From Epiperipatus broadwayi (Eukaryota > Onychophora > Udeonychophora > Euonychophora > Peripatidae): a stretch of 64,000 nt of DNA. Shown piece after piece: positions 37,379 through 47,636 of this stretch (position 1 is its first letter; each line of letters opens with the position of its first letter). Location: assembly GCA_028023455.1 (NCBI GenBank), contig JAQFVV010000073.1, forward strand, positions 1,099,001 to 1,163,000, given 5' to 3'. Both the position numbers and the translations under genes were made by a program. Below the pieces are notes generated by a model. The model ran no database searches, was not told where the DNA came from, and was given only the letters and a program-made list of their open reading frames with translations.

Positions 37379-37424
37379 GGACCAACTGATGATTGCTGGT
37401 TTAGCATGAAATACGTATATTGGT
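37379..37424 (+). ncRNA. Hammerhead ribozyme, family B, intact core (B1 unit 3)
   Basis: Identical to unit 2 and 471 bp downstream, so the pair can delimit a unit-length monomer RNA. Confidence 0.85.
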
Positions 37425-37527
37425 GATTATTTATCTTTTCAACATATATGTGTTTAAGTGTATCAGTATTATTAGATGGAGTGGAGAGTGGTGGGTCATG
37501 TGAAAGTCTGTGCTCATACCCTAATAT

Positions 37528-37540
37528 TTATATGGAGATT
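37528..37540. repeat. Target site duplication, right copy (array B1)
   Basis: TTATATGGAGATT, exact match to 36317-36329. Confidence 0.85.
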
Positions 37541-37755
37541 TTTTTGTTTCAGCAGTCATAAAAAATCATCACCCGATATAAGAGATTATTATTTCATTTT
37601 CAAAACAGTCAACATGGTGAAATAATGCTACTGGAATTGTAAGAAATCTTAAACATTGTCTGCCATTTAAAAACTTCTAAAAATTTCATGCAAAAATGCA
37701 AGCTTACAAAAACTTTTAAGCTTGTAAGTTATAAACAATGAGGATTGCCAATTAC

Positions 37756-37886
37756 TCAACAAGCTTTGTGATAAATGCTTAGCCAGAGTGCCAAAGCATA
37801 AAACCATAGTCAGGGGTGGGGGGTCCTGACAGAGATATTTTAAATGCTGGCTCTGGCTAAGCATTTATCACAAAGCTTATTGAGGA
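37756..37886. repeat. Inverted repeat, arms about 36 bp
   Basis: CTCAACAAGCTTTGTGATAA...CTTAGCCAGAG at 37756 returns inverted at 37851-37886 with one mismatch. The spacer contains a nested GC-rich hairpin (GTCAGG...CCTGAC around GGTGGGGGG), unusual for this window. Type unknown. Confidence 0.7.
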
Positions 37887-37899
37887 ATTTACAAAAACT

Positions 37900-38869
37900 T
37901 TGTATTGTATTATACATGAAATAAAATATTTCATTACTTAAAACAGATATTATCCCAAAATAAAATCCCAGTATAAAAAGAATAAGGTTTTTTTGCATAT
38001 CTTTATTAATTACTCAAATAATGTGGATTGTTACCTATTAGGAATTCAAAGCCATTTTAAAGCACATGGAAAAAGAGGGTATAAAACAGTGTTAGAGGGT
38101 GGTTTGCACTGGAATGATCTATATAGAGAAAAATTTCATGTTATTTTTTTTCTTCAAGATATTTATTTTCATATGTTGCTGTATTTTTGATTCTTTTTCT
38201 TACAGGATTACATACAAAAATACAATATCAGATTACTTTTTAAACGCTTATACTTCCTATATCAGAGCTCTATATTAAAAGCCTCAATAATCAGTGGCCT
38301 TTAAGAGATAGTGCTATTATAATTATATTCCTGGATTCGTTTCTCGTTTGTTGTATTCATAAAATATTTTGAATTTAAAAAAAATGACATATAAAACATA
38401 CAGAATATAGTATTATTTCTTTAATGCATCAATTGTTATGTCATCAGGAAAAATTGTGCAAAGCTTTGGCCTTTTTCTTTATATTTGATCATAATAAGTC
38501 AGTTCTAATTGAAATTTATAATGAGACATAATTAAACCTTGGTCAAATTGATGTGTATAACATATATGCTCTTAAATACTTCAGAATTTAGAAAAATATT
38601 TTATAAAAAAAAAACCTTTCTTAATTTAACTTATTACAGGAATGTTTTGGTCAGATAATTAAATTCCTCTTGAGAAGCCTCAGTCTGCATAGAACATATC
38701 TTATAACATATATTTAATGTTGCCTTTAAATAAATGTTATAATCCAAACCATGTGATAATATTTGATTACTTTATTGTAGAAAGATAAAATGTCACATAC
38801 AAGCTCCATACAAACTATTAATAAAATTATGTAATTCTAAAGCAGTATGTAATTTTCTTTTACAAAATG
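37900..38869. other. A+T-rich DNA, no gene seen
   Basis: No supported feature. The 65-codon frame at 37993 has no family resemblance. Confidence 0.5.
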
Positions 38870-39260
38870 TTTCTTATATATGTAAGTAGAGGGACTTGAA
38901 CTCAGAATTTTTTAGTCTATTAATTTGCCACTCATACGCATGAGCACATACATTTAAAAAATATACATGATCCTTTGTATACTTATTTTGTGCAGAACCA
39001 GCACTCATCAGTTGGACCAGATCATAATATTCTACACATTTATAAATCAGTGCTTAGTTTATATTAAGATAGCAATTCTTCAAACTTTAATGGATTAGGT
39101 TTCAGTCTTCTCACTCTTCCAAATAATCAACCATTTATTTCATTGAAAAACTGACAATGATCAAAGCCCTTATTGGATTGGATATTGTAGTCATACTCAT
39201 GTAGACATTACATTAATCTAACCTCTCATCTTGTTAGACCATTATGTATCCATATATATT
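38870..39260 (-). mobile_element. Decayed family-B retrozyme fragment
   Basis: Minus-strand family-B body with its hammerhead at about 38973-39019. CUGAUGA and stem II GUGCU-GGUUC-UGCAC are kept, but G12 is changed to A. No intact second unit adjoins it. Confidence 0.65.
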
Positions 39261-39339
39261 AATAGGGGTGATGGGATGAACTTATATTAGATGTAATCTA
39301 TGTTCTAAGCAATATATAATTCTATGGCAGTATGTAATA

Positions 39340-39610
39340 TGCTTATATTGAATTATATATATACATACATATGATTAGAGGGATTTGAACCCAGAATTTT
39401 TCAGTGTATTCATCATCCACTCCATCTCAAGCAACTGATATATATGATCACACACAAAAAAGATACATCGTCCCCAATATACATATTTGGTGCAGAACCA
39501 AAACTTATCATTTGGGCTAGATCATAATCTCCCACACTACATATACAGTCAGTGTTTGGTTTGTATTAAAATAGACATTTTTCAAACTTTAATAGACAGG
39601 CTTCAATATT
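39340..39610 (-). mobile_element. Decayed family-B retrozyme fragment
   Basis: Minus-strand family-B body (GATTAGAGGGATTTGAACCC at the left). The hammerhead near 39472-39517 has lost its CUGAUGA (reads AUGAUAA) and GAAA boxes. Confidence 0.6.
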
Positions 39611-39845
39611 CTCATGTTTTGAATGATAGACTTAAAAAATAACATTGCACTAATGGAAAGTATTTTCAATAGATATCAGATAAATTTGTTATTTATTTCT
39701 TGATAGACTAAAACCACACACATTTGATAAAAATATATACATGATCAGATATTTTAGAATTAACATCTCAGTAAATATGTCAAAACAACAAAAAATTATT
39801 TACAGATGTAAACTCAATAAAGAAAACATATTAAACAAAAAAGCA

Positions 39846-39942
39846 AAGCCGAGAGGTCATCGCAGCCATCTTGCAAGCAAGTAGTTGGTTGCAGATGGTT
39901 GTGGGTTCGCCTCCCGGCCGATGCTATGACATATAAAAAAAC
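39846..39942 (+). mobile_element. tRNA-derived SINE, better-preserved copy
   Basis: An A-box-like AAGCCGAGAGG and a near-consensus B box GGTTCGCCTCC are about 50 bp apart. The copy ends in ATGACATATAAAAAAA. The head resembles a tRNA with a long variable arm (Leu/Ser type), though no full cloverleaf was drawn. It shares its full length with 20733-20835. RNA polymerase III transcription is inferred from the boxes. Confidence 0.7.
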
Positions 39943-40299
39943 AGTTGTGAATAATAGTGAAGACTATAAATGAATTGACAAGTTTATATTAAATGACATA
40001 TCTAATTTCTGTAATAAAGTGAATTATTTTAGCACCAAAAACAATATGGTCATTACATTTAAATTGTTATGATGTATTTATAAGTTAGATAGATAAAAAT
40101 TATTCAAAATTATTTTAATCCTATCAGGTACACTTAACCATGAATTTAAATTAAAAATTGATATTTATAATTCATATTTATAATTGTAGCCTAAAGAATT
40201 ATAAATTGGTGATAGTTATTTCATCAGATATACTAGAAGAATTAAGAGTTTAAATTCCTCAAATTCTTGAGATTATTTTAAATATGCCATTTCAATCCA

Positions 40300-40904
40300 A
40301 ACATATTTAGTTTTCTTAATTAATAATATTTCTATAGTGTAAATTTCATTATTTACTCCATTCTCATGTAAAATTGGGACTGGTTTCTATCCACTTTTAA
40401 TACCTTGTAGGGATATGTGATTATAAATATATGACCAAAAACATTTGAAAAAGATGTATGATCCCCAAGATGCACATTTCATGTTGAATCAGCACTCATC
40501 AGTTGGCCCAGATCACAATCTCTTAAATATATCTTTATCATTATTCAGTATATACAGATAGCGAATTGCTGCAGTTTAATTGATAAGTATCAAATATACT
40601 GATCTTGCAACTTTGATACAAAGCAGTTGATGAAAGTATATTAATAATTTTATTACTCATTCATTAGATAAGAAACTATCCACTTAATGAATAATATTTC
40701 TGTAGTGTATTTTTATTACACTACTCTCATGCAAGATAGGGATAGTTTTTATCTGTTTTAATCATCTTGTGAAGGGGTGTAATCAAAACATATGACCAAA
40801 GACATATGAAAAAGATATATGATCTCCAAGATGCACTAATGGATGCTGGTTCAACATTAAATGTGCATCTTGGGGAATCATAAATCTTTTTTACATATAT
40901 TTGA

Positions 40905-40905
<1 letters not shown>
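40300..40905. mobile_element. Family-B retrozyme array B3 (about 369-bp monomer, decayed)
   Basis: Minus-strand units repeat with a period of 369 bp: AATAATATTTCTATAGTGTA at about 40323 recurs with one change at 40691. At 40836, in the middle of a hammerhead, the orientation flips to a short plus-strand unit that runs into (AC)n/(TA)n at 40906. The monomer is about 100 bp shorter than in B1, so this is a distinct subfamily. Confidence 0.65.
40463..40508 (-). ncRNA. Hammerhead ribozyme, core conserved (B3)
   Basis: Minus strand: GGGCCAA, CUGAUGA, stem II GUGCU-GAUUC-AACAU with one mismatch, GAAA, stem III AUGUGCAU, cleavage after C, return UUGGGG. Core residues are intact. Confidence 0.7.

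Positions 40906-40986
<81 letters not shown>
40906..40986. repeat. (AC)n then (TA)n microsatellite
   Basis: About 18 bp of AC followed by two TA tracts. Confidence 0.9.
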
Positions 40987-40989
<3 letters not shown>

Positions 40990-41752
40990 TACACCTCTCA
41001 ATAAGGCGTTTAAAGTAAATACTCTAAAATGAATGACTAATAAAAATTATTAATATTTAGTTTCCTATAAAGATGGGATTTGTTATGATAATTAATAAAA
41101 TTCAAGGTCAAATCCTAAACCTTACACCTGGTCTTTAACTGCTCTATCCTTTTCCTGATTATCAGCTCCCACCTACCCAGCATTATAGATTAGGCAATTG
41201 TAAAAGAAAATATTCATGTTTATATTAAAATGCTAATACCAAGTTCTTAGTTTCTCATATTCTACACAAAATTCTTCATTATACCCAACCACATAAGTGT
41301 ATAACAATTGCGTTCTCATAACATAATCTAGCCAGATGGCAAACAGAACATTAATATGATCTTGTTATGGTACAATTTATTTGTTGATTTTTCTTTTGTC
41401 AGCATGTAATCACTATTTATTGTTAATAAAAAATTTTGTTGAAATGAATAATTTTTTTCATGTGCAATTAAAGACACATAACATTCTTTCAAGTTAAAAT
41501 AATGGCAGTCTCATGAACTATCAAGGGTAATGTTGTTAAAATCAACATCTCTCACTATACATATATTTAATCTGAGTGTGTGTGTTAAAATAAAAACTTT
41601 ATATCATTTATAAAATTAATATTCAATTTCATATGCTTTTATGAATGTTCATTAATAGTAGTGTAGCATTAACATTTCTATCTAAATGATGACAGGTGAA
41701 ATCCAGCTATAATAATAACAAACAATCAGATTCATCAACTCTTTAAAAGTCA

Positions 41753-41800
<48 letters not shown>

Positions 41801-41821
41801 TTGTATATATATATATATATA
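41753..41821. repeat. (TA)n microsatellite, left of PLE2
   Basis: Two TA tracts separated by CTTG. Confidence 0.9.
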
Positions 41822-41908
41822 TTACAAGTATAAAGCTAAACTAGTCAATATATAATTAAAATTACTCCAAATCCAAAATTCAACCAGACCAGCATAAAAA
41901 TAATATTA

Positions 41909-41952
41909 AAACACTACCAAAGGTTTCACTGCTACAAGCAGATTTCTCAAGT
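41909..41952 (-). ncRNA. Variant hammerhead cut at its 5' edge (PLE2)
   Basis: Minus strand: UUGAGAA core, stem II CUGC/GCAG, GAAA, ACC-UUU-GGU, A, then the GUGU stem I strand. The partner ACAC is lost because the inversion falls within it. Confidence 0.55.
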
Positions 41953-42635
41953 CTGTATCTCATAAAGTAGCTGCTTTAAGGAATTATTGTCATAGGAGTA
42001 ATAAATTAAATAATTCTAGTGGAGTAGCTTTGTTTCAGAAATATCAATTTTATAAAGATTACTTGAGGATTGGTTACTCTGATAAATTTGTTAAAAGTAT
42101 TTTATTTAATAGTAATATTTGTAAGGATGTAAAGGTTAAAGAAAAATATGACTTTATTTCTTTGCCATTTAAATTGTCTTCTTATAAAATTGTATGTAGA
42201 AATAGTAAATTGTTTGGAAATAAGAAAATTGCTTGGAAAAGGGGTGTTACATTGAATAATTTATTAAATAATAAAAAAGAAATTTTTGATAGAAAGACTA
42301 TTCCTGGTGTAATATATTTTATCCTTTGTTTATTTTGTAAGAAGGTTTACATAGGTCAGAATAGATTGAGTTTAAATGAAAGAATAAAGATTCATAAAAA
42401 TAGAGTTAAAAATAGATATCTTAGTTCTGCTTTGTATGTCCATGAAAAAGATACAGGCCACACTATTGATGTTGATAAAGCTAAGGTTGTCTTCTTTGAG
42501 AGAAATGAAATCAAAAGAAGAATTAAAGAATCTTTATTATTGAAAATTTATTATTCTGAAACAATTAATTTATTTAAGAGTTCTTTTAATATTAATGGTG
42601 GATGGGAAGTGAATGGCTTTGTGGGTAATGTTTAA
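41952..42635 (+). pseudogene. PLE2 C-terminus with GIY-YIG endonuclease (5'-truncated)
   Basis: The open frame extends upstream of the first Met (42030) to the inversion point at 41952, encoding LRNYCHRSNKLNN, which aligns with LNFCCRNRRLNN of PLE1. The GIY-YIG domain follows: GVIYFI, an LCLFCKK finger, VYIGQNRLSLNERIKIH (catalytic-type Arg), SALYVHEKDTGH, and the closing ETINLFKSSFNINGGW. All RT motifs are missing. The reading frame is uninterrupted to the stop, so the truncation happened at or after insertion and decay is slight. Confidence 0.85.
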
Positions 42636-42667
42636 TATTATATATATTGTGTAGTTTTTGCAGTTCT

Positions 42668-42715
42668 TTACACTTGAGAAGTCTGCTTGTAGCAGTGAAA
42701 CCTTTGGTAGTGTTT
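42668..42715 (+). ncRNA. Variant hammerhead in the 3' pLTR of PLE2
   Basis: Stem I ACAC/GUGU, core UUGAGAAG, stem II CUGC-UUGUA-GCAG, GAAA, stem III ACC-UUU-GGU, cleavage after A. It lies about 35 bp downstream of the ORF stop, the same place as in PLE1. Confidence 0.6.
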
Positions 42716-42759
42716 TAATATTATTTTTATGCTGGTCTGATTGAATTTTGGATTTGGAG

Positions 42760-42766
<7 letters not shown>

Positions 42767-42791
<25 letters not shown>

Positions 42792-42799
42792 ATTACTCC

Positions 42800-42830
<31 letters not shown>
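42767..42830. repeat. (TA)n microsatellite between PLE2 and the 271-bp array
   Basis: Two TA tracts separated by AATTACTCCATAT, a remnant of the PLE2 end. Confidence 0.85.
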
Positions 42831-42831
<1 letters not shown>

Positions 42832-43396
42832 ACAAAATAAATGTCCACTAATATCAATAATACAATAACGAAACTTAAATATATTCCAAACAACGGTAAA
42901 CAATTTATAATACAATATAAATAAAAACTCAATAAAAACTCATAAAGAAATATTTTCGATTATATTCATAATCATTTTCAACTCAACTTTCAAAATGAAA
43001 TCATCTATTACCTCTTTAAACACATCTTCTTCCATTCTTTAAACAACCATATCTTATTCATATATTTGGTATCCATTAATCACGTAACATTAACACAAGA
43101 AAACAAAATAAATGTCCGCTAATATCAATAATACAATAACGAAACTTAAATATATTCCAAACAACGGTAAACAATTTATAATACGATATAAATAAAAACT
43201 CAATAAAAACTCATAAAGAAATATTTTTGATTATATTCATAATCATTTTCAACTCAACTTTCAAAATGGAATCATCCATTTTGAAAGTTGAGTTGAAAAT
43301 TATTAAAATATTTCTTTATGAGTTTTTATTGAGTTTTTATTTATATTGTATTATAAATTGTTTACCGTTGTTTGGAATATATTTAAGTTTCGTTTT
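42831..43396. mobile_element. 271-bp tandem/inverted array of unknown type
   Basis: AACAAAATAAATGTCC begins at 42831 and again at 43102, giving a 271-bp unit. The second unit stops near 43270 and inverts around CAAAATGGAATCATCCATTTTG. An opposite-strand copy then continues to 43396, where (TA)n begins. Units differ at very few positions. The architecture is that of the retrozyme arrays nearby. I found no CUGANGA/GAAA hammerhead and no ORF. Confidence 0.8.
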
Positions 43397-44019
43397 ATAT
43401 ATATATATAGTGCTGAACAAGCATTCATCAGTTTGTCCAGATCATCATCTACCACAGTGCTCTGTTTATATTAAGATTGCAAATCTTAGATCTTTAATGA
43501 ACACACTTCAATCTTCTCCAATCTCCAAAACTTCAGCATCCACTTTATTGAAAATCTGAGGATGCAATGCTCAAAACCCTTGTTGATGCCAATATTGTTA
43601 TCATACCCATATTGACCTTAAGTCAATCTGACCCCTCATACATAAGACCTTAATATGCCCATTTAATTATACAGAAGAGGGTTGGCAGAATACAGGTGAA
43701 TATGTAATATTTAAATATATGTATATTGTCTATACTAAATAAGCAAGCTCCCTACATCAATCCAGTCTATCTTATACAATTGATACATATGACCACTTAC
43801 ATGTGTAAAAAATATAAACTGAGCACTGATTGTATAAATGTGTGGTAATTTGAACCAACTAATTAATGCTGGTTCAGCACAAAATACATATATTGGAAAA
43901 TTATTTATTTTTCACACATTTATGTGGTCATCTGTATCAGTTGTATAAGATAAATTGGATAGAGATAGGATGCTTGTAGTTCAAATTCAAGTCTCTTATA
44001 ATTACATTGTTTAGCATAG

Positions 44020-44021
<2 letters not shown>

Positions 44022-44102
<81 letters not shown>
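44022..44102. repeat. (AT)n microsatellite inside array B2
   Basis: About 80 bp of pure AT. Confidence 0.95.
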
Positions 44103-44105
<3 letters not shown>

Positions 44106-44349
44106 GCCTTATTTTGCCCATCCTCCTTCTGTATAATTAAGTGGACATATTAAGGTCCTGTATGTGAGGGGCTAGATTGATTTAAGATTAACATGGGTAT
44201 GACTATAATACTGGCATCAACAAAGGCTTTGAGCACTCCATCCTCAGATTTTCAATAAAATGGTTGGCTGAAAAGTTGGAGAGTGGAGAAGATTGAAACT
44301 TGTCCATTAAAGTTTAAAGATTTGATGACTTAATATAAATTGTGCACTG

Positions 44350-44408
44350 ATATATATATATATATGTGTGTGTGTGAGAGAGAGAGAGAAAGAGAGAGCG
44401 AGAGAGAT
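44350..44408. repeat. (AT)n-(GT)n-(GA)n compound microsatellite
   Basis: Short AT, GT and GA runs occur in sequence just upstream of the last B2 hammerhead relic. Confidence 0.9.
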
Positions 44409-44560
44409 GGTGTCTGGACCAACCGATGAGTGCTGGTTTAGCACAAAATAGTGTATTCCTCATTTATCTTTTACATATGTATGTGGCTATGATATCAATT
44501 GTATAAGATAAATCGGATAGATATAGGAAGCTTGAAGTTCGAGTTCAGGTCTCTTATAAA

Positions 44561-45680
44561 ATATATATACATATTATATTAACAACTCAACACTTTATTA
44601 TTGAGCAAGAGAAGAACTCTTAATGCAAAGCATAAGATAGAATCTTTAAAAATATAAGAACAGACTATCTTATCCTTTTAACTATATTCTTTTATATAAG
44701 CTAATCTAAAGCACTTCGTAATGAAAGCATGTAGACCTTAAACTGATCGCATGTCTTTGGATTTTAGAATGTTCCACTTGCTCAATAAACCAGCGTTGAG
44801 TTTTTAATGTAATAAATATATAATATTAACTACTAGAAAAGTATATATATATTCAATAATAATAATAATAATACCCTATAGTTATACTAGATTTATGTAT
44901 CCACTTGTAGACAAATCTAGCCTAGGTTAAATTGTTTCTGCAAATATTTAAAAATGTTTGTATACATTAGTATATCAGAAATAAATGTAAAACTCAACAT
45001 ATATATTATCAATATCTTTTTGCTACTCGTACATTTTATTTTATTTGCTGAAGTAGAAAAAAAATTGATTAAATCTTCAAAATCTAACAGGCTCATTAAT
45101 TTAGCTTGATAAGTCAGTATTGCGACAGAGGTAATAAGATCTTTCAATTTTTACTGCAATCAAGATGAAACTTTAAGGACTTCTAGCAGATGAAAAATTC
45201 AAAGATTTGATAAATAATAAAATAAGAAAAATAAAATTCAGAATAATCTTAGTCCATACACGGCGTAGCCAGTTGTTGGTGTGAAGTAATACTTAGTTTA
45301 ATTCAAGACTGAGAGAGAAGAGGAAACAAATATTAGGTTAACCATTTAAAACAGAAATTTTATACTTCATCATTTTAACAACCAAAATAAATAATATTTT
45401 AACTATTGATGGAGTTTCTGATGGTGATATTTTAAAAACGCGTAAAGCTTGAAAAAAAGTGTATAAACAAGTGTAATGGAACAATTATTAACGAACTGAA
45501 ACTACCAATGAATAACATTAGTAAAATTCCAGTATTAAAAGAAATAAATAGTAAATTCTATGTTAGGTATACACTTTAAACTTTAAATATATCATATAAA
45601 TAAGACTAACTAATATACTTACATAACCAAACACATATAGATATATATTTATAATCTGACCATTAGCCACCTTTATATCA
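44561..45680. other. A+T-rich DNA, no gene seen
   Basis: Contains a short (AAT)n run near 44855-44875. No coding signal. Confidence 0.5.
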
Positions 45681-45689
45681 ATCCTCTAC

Positions 45690-45835
45690 ATGATGAAGGT
45701 CTCTCCAAGTTTAATCTAGTATATTTTCAATTCATAATCTTTTTTCATTTCCCTCCAGCAAGCATGCTCATTTACCTATCCATCTCACATATGGTCTTTT
45801 TCTAAGTCTTTTACGGTGTCTTGCAATCCATTTTT
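45690..45835 (-). pseudogene. LINE C-terminal tail, decayed copy 2
   Basis: Minus strand reads RLRKRPYVRWIGK, later TWRDLHHVED, collinear with the 35755 copy (PHVRWMDEI, ELGETFI) but with stops and indels. No upstream RT. Confidence 0.55.
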
Positions 45836-46389
45836 AATCTTCAACTGTCTATTGAAACAGACAGATCGAAGAATCGATCTTAGTTTCATGGTTGTCATTT
45901 AAGAACGGTAATTCTAAACCACTATTTACCCGCAATGAGACTTTTTCTATTCCAAGCCACATAAATTTTAAGTTATTTATTTTGTGTTTGTTTAAAAAGA
46001 ATTTAATGTAAAGAGTGTGAGTATAAATGTCACAAATCATGATGAATAATATTCGTGTGTGTGTGGTTTGTGGATTTATATTAGCTCAATTTAAAAGTTT
46101 CAATTGCGTGGATATTTTCTTTAAATTTTAATTTGGCAAATTATACAAAGTCATTTAAAAATGCTGATCAAAAGTCACATTCCTTTGATCAGTGTTTTTA
46201 ATCAAAATCTTACTTGTACAAAATGTATACAATAATTAATTTGTACTTTGATAAATTAAGATAATGAATTTATATTTTGTATTCACGAATTCCGATGTAA
46301 TTGTTTTGTCAATCTAGAATCATGTATTAAATTTAAAAATAAATGAAAACCGAACAATAAAAATGAAACGTAGAACTCTTATCAAGAAA

Positions 46390-46860
46390 GGCAAATGCTA
46401 TTGTATAGTCAAAAATTAGATACTGCTGGAGACCGGAAAATCAAAGGAGGCGGAGTCATGAACTAAAACTAGGCAGAAAGGTCAACCGTAGCCATCTTAG
46501 ATAGGATATAGACTCTAACTTTTGACTTGGCTGTGCTTAGATCGTCTCAAGCTACAGCAAAGTAGTTGTTCCAGAGAAATCACTTCAACCGTTATTAAGA
46601 AGTTGCCTGGTAAACTGCAATAATGATGGGCTAAGTCCAAGAAGCTGATCCCTGTTCTACCAATTTAAATCTTTCGTACTGCTGATCTGTAATGTTTTCC
46701 ATGCTTCCAGTCTTCCAAATTCCAACATTTAAATTAACCATGCCATTCTAAGAAATTCAAAATGCGCGCCTACATTCTCCATACATAGCACCGCCAGAAG
46801 AAAAGCCGGACGAAGAAAGAATGGTAACTTTTGTTACATGAACTTTTTAACTTTCCTCTC
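46390..46860 (+). other. GC-richer island with a SINE-head-like segment
   Basis: This stretch is visibly less A+T-rich than its surroundings (for example GGAGGCGGAGTC, and CACCGCCAGAAG near 46789). At 46473-46505, GCAGAAAGGTCAACCGTAGC and the following CATCTT resemble the SINE head at 39848, so part may be a truncated SINE. The remainder could be a 5' exon or promoter: GAATGGTAACTTT near 46818 has a donor-like GTAACT. Not resolved. Confidence 0.3.
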
Positions 46861-47508
46861 AGTAATAATTTTAAATTTAATCTGTTAACCTAATTAATTG
46901 CATGTAAATTTCTTGTTTTCCATTTGAAAATGTTACACAAAAACCTGTCAGTAAATTTCTTCTCTAATATTTCTGTGCTCTAGTCTTTAGATGATAATTA
47001 TTAATATTTGTGCCTACTAATAATCCATTTGTGAATGCATTTATATTTTTACTATTACTTATTTTACAAACAAACGATGCCAATAATAATATTTCTCAAC
47101 TCTAATTAAAGTCAGTAAAGTTTATCTCATAATATTTATTATATTCATTTTAAAAGTAATTTTCTTTTATCGAACTAAAAATTGTTTCATTTATGTTGAG
47201 TTGAGAGATATTCAAGTATTTTTATTGTTTCTTTTACTTTGTCATGATAGTTTAATCTACACTCCAAATCTCAAATACTTAAAATAGTCTAAAATTTTAT
47301 TATATTTTTTTTATATATTATTACGGAGTAATAATAATAAGTGAATATTTTATTGCTATTATTACCTTCCGAACAATCTGGGGAGTTATGGGTTTCAGAG
47401 TGAAATTAAGTAATTGTTACTTTTGCGATCGTTTGATTTCGCCATGTTGTTATTGAATAGTTATATCAGGCTGTTGCGTAGAACATGTTACGGATAGATA
47501 AAATGGTT

Positions 47509-47545
47509 TATATAATTTCGTTTTAAAATCCACTTCCGATCACTC
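47509..47545 (+). promoter_or_regulatory. Possible core promoter of the two-exon gene
   Basis: TATATAA at 47509-47515 lies about 33 bp upstream of an initiator-like TCACTC (47540-47545), and the first ATG follows 16 bp later. In DNA this A+T-rich a TATA match is weak evidence on its own. Confidence 0.25.
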
Positions 47546-47557
47546 TTCCTCGATGTT

Positions 47558-47636
47558 ATGGTGGCAATGCCTTTACCTTCGCCTAAGTTGGCGTCTCGTT
47601 TTACTACCATATGGAGAGAAAGAAATTCTTCTCCAG
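47558..47636 (+). CDS. Candidate first coding exon, unknown protein
   Basis: The ATG at 47558 has a favourable context (G at -3, G at +4) and opens into MVAMPLPSPKLASRF, then WRERNSSP. The exon ends at CTCCAG/GTAATC, a strong splice-donor match, after 26 codons plus one base (phase 1). Base composition is clearly less A+T-rich than the surroundings, as expected of exons in such a genome. The frame stays open past the donor to 47782, so an unspliced 74-residue reading is the alternative. I do not recognise the protein. The prolines and basic residues suggest a soluble or disordered N-terminus. Confidence 0.4.

Larger units (their letters stand above)
36330..37527. mobile_element. Family-B retrozyme array B1 (471-bp monomers)
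   Basis: A roughly 290-bp minus-strand partial unit (36330 to about 36620) inverts into plus-strand units. The hammerhead positions at 36915 and 37386 are 471 bp apart. The two plus units are nearly identical. Exact 13-bp direct repeats flank the whole 1,198-bp structure, so the inverted-plus-tandem arrangement was inserted in one event and did not arise by later rearrangement. There is no coding capacity. One hammerhead per monomer and short tandem monomers fit an animal retrozyme moved by another element's enzymes. Confidence 0.9.
41857..42765. mobile_element. PLE2: 5'-truncated Penelope-like element with inverted end
   Basis: A 95-bp minus-strand piece of the 3' pLTR (41857-41952) switches abruptly to a plus-strand copy carrying the end of the ORF and its 3' pLTR (41953-42765). 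(TA)n lies near both ends. The protein is clearly different from PLE1 but collinear with it. The layout repeats the minus-arm/plus-arm pattern of the other elements. Confidence 0.85.
43409..44560. mobile_element. Family-B retrozyme array B2 (old, disrupted)
   Basis: A minus-strand unit (43409 to about 43790) inverts into plus-strand units (about 43800-44560). The plus half is interrupted by (AT)n (44022-44102) and by a GT/GA microsatellite. Hammerhead relics are 43409-43437 (minus, cut by TA), 43863-43906 (CUAAUUA) and 44417-44463 (CCGAUGA, G12 lost). Family-B body sequence is clear (for example AAGTTGGAGAGTGGAGAAGA), but every ribozyme is mutated. Confidence 0.7.

Noticed and set aside
46490-46510. 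GCCATCTT as a YY1-type promoter motif
   Set aside because: The same AGCCATCTT lies in the SINE head at 39865, so a SINE fragment explains it better.
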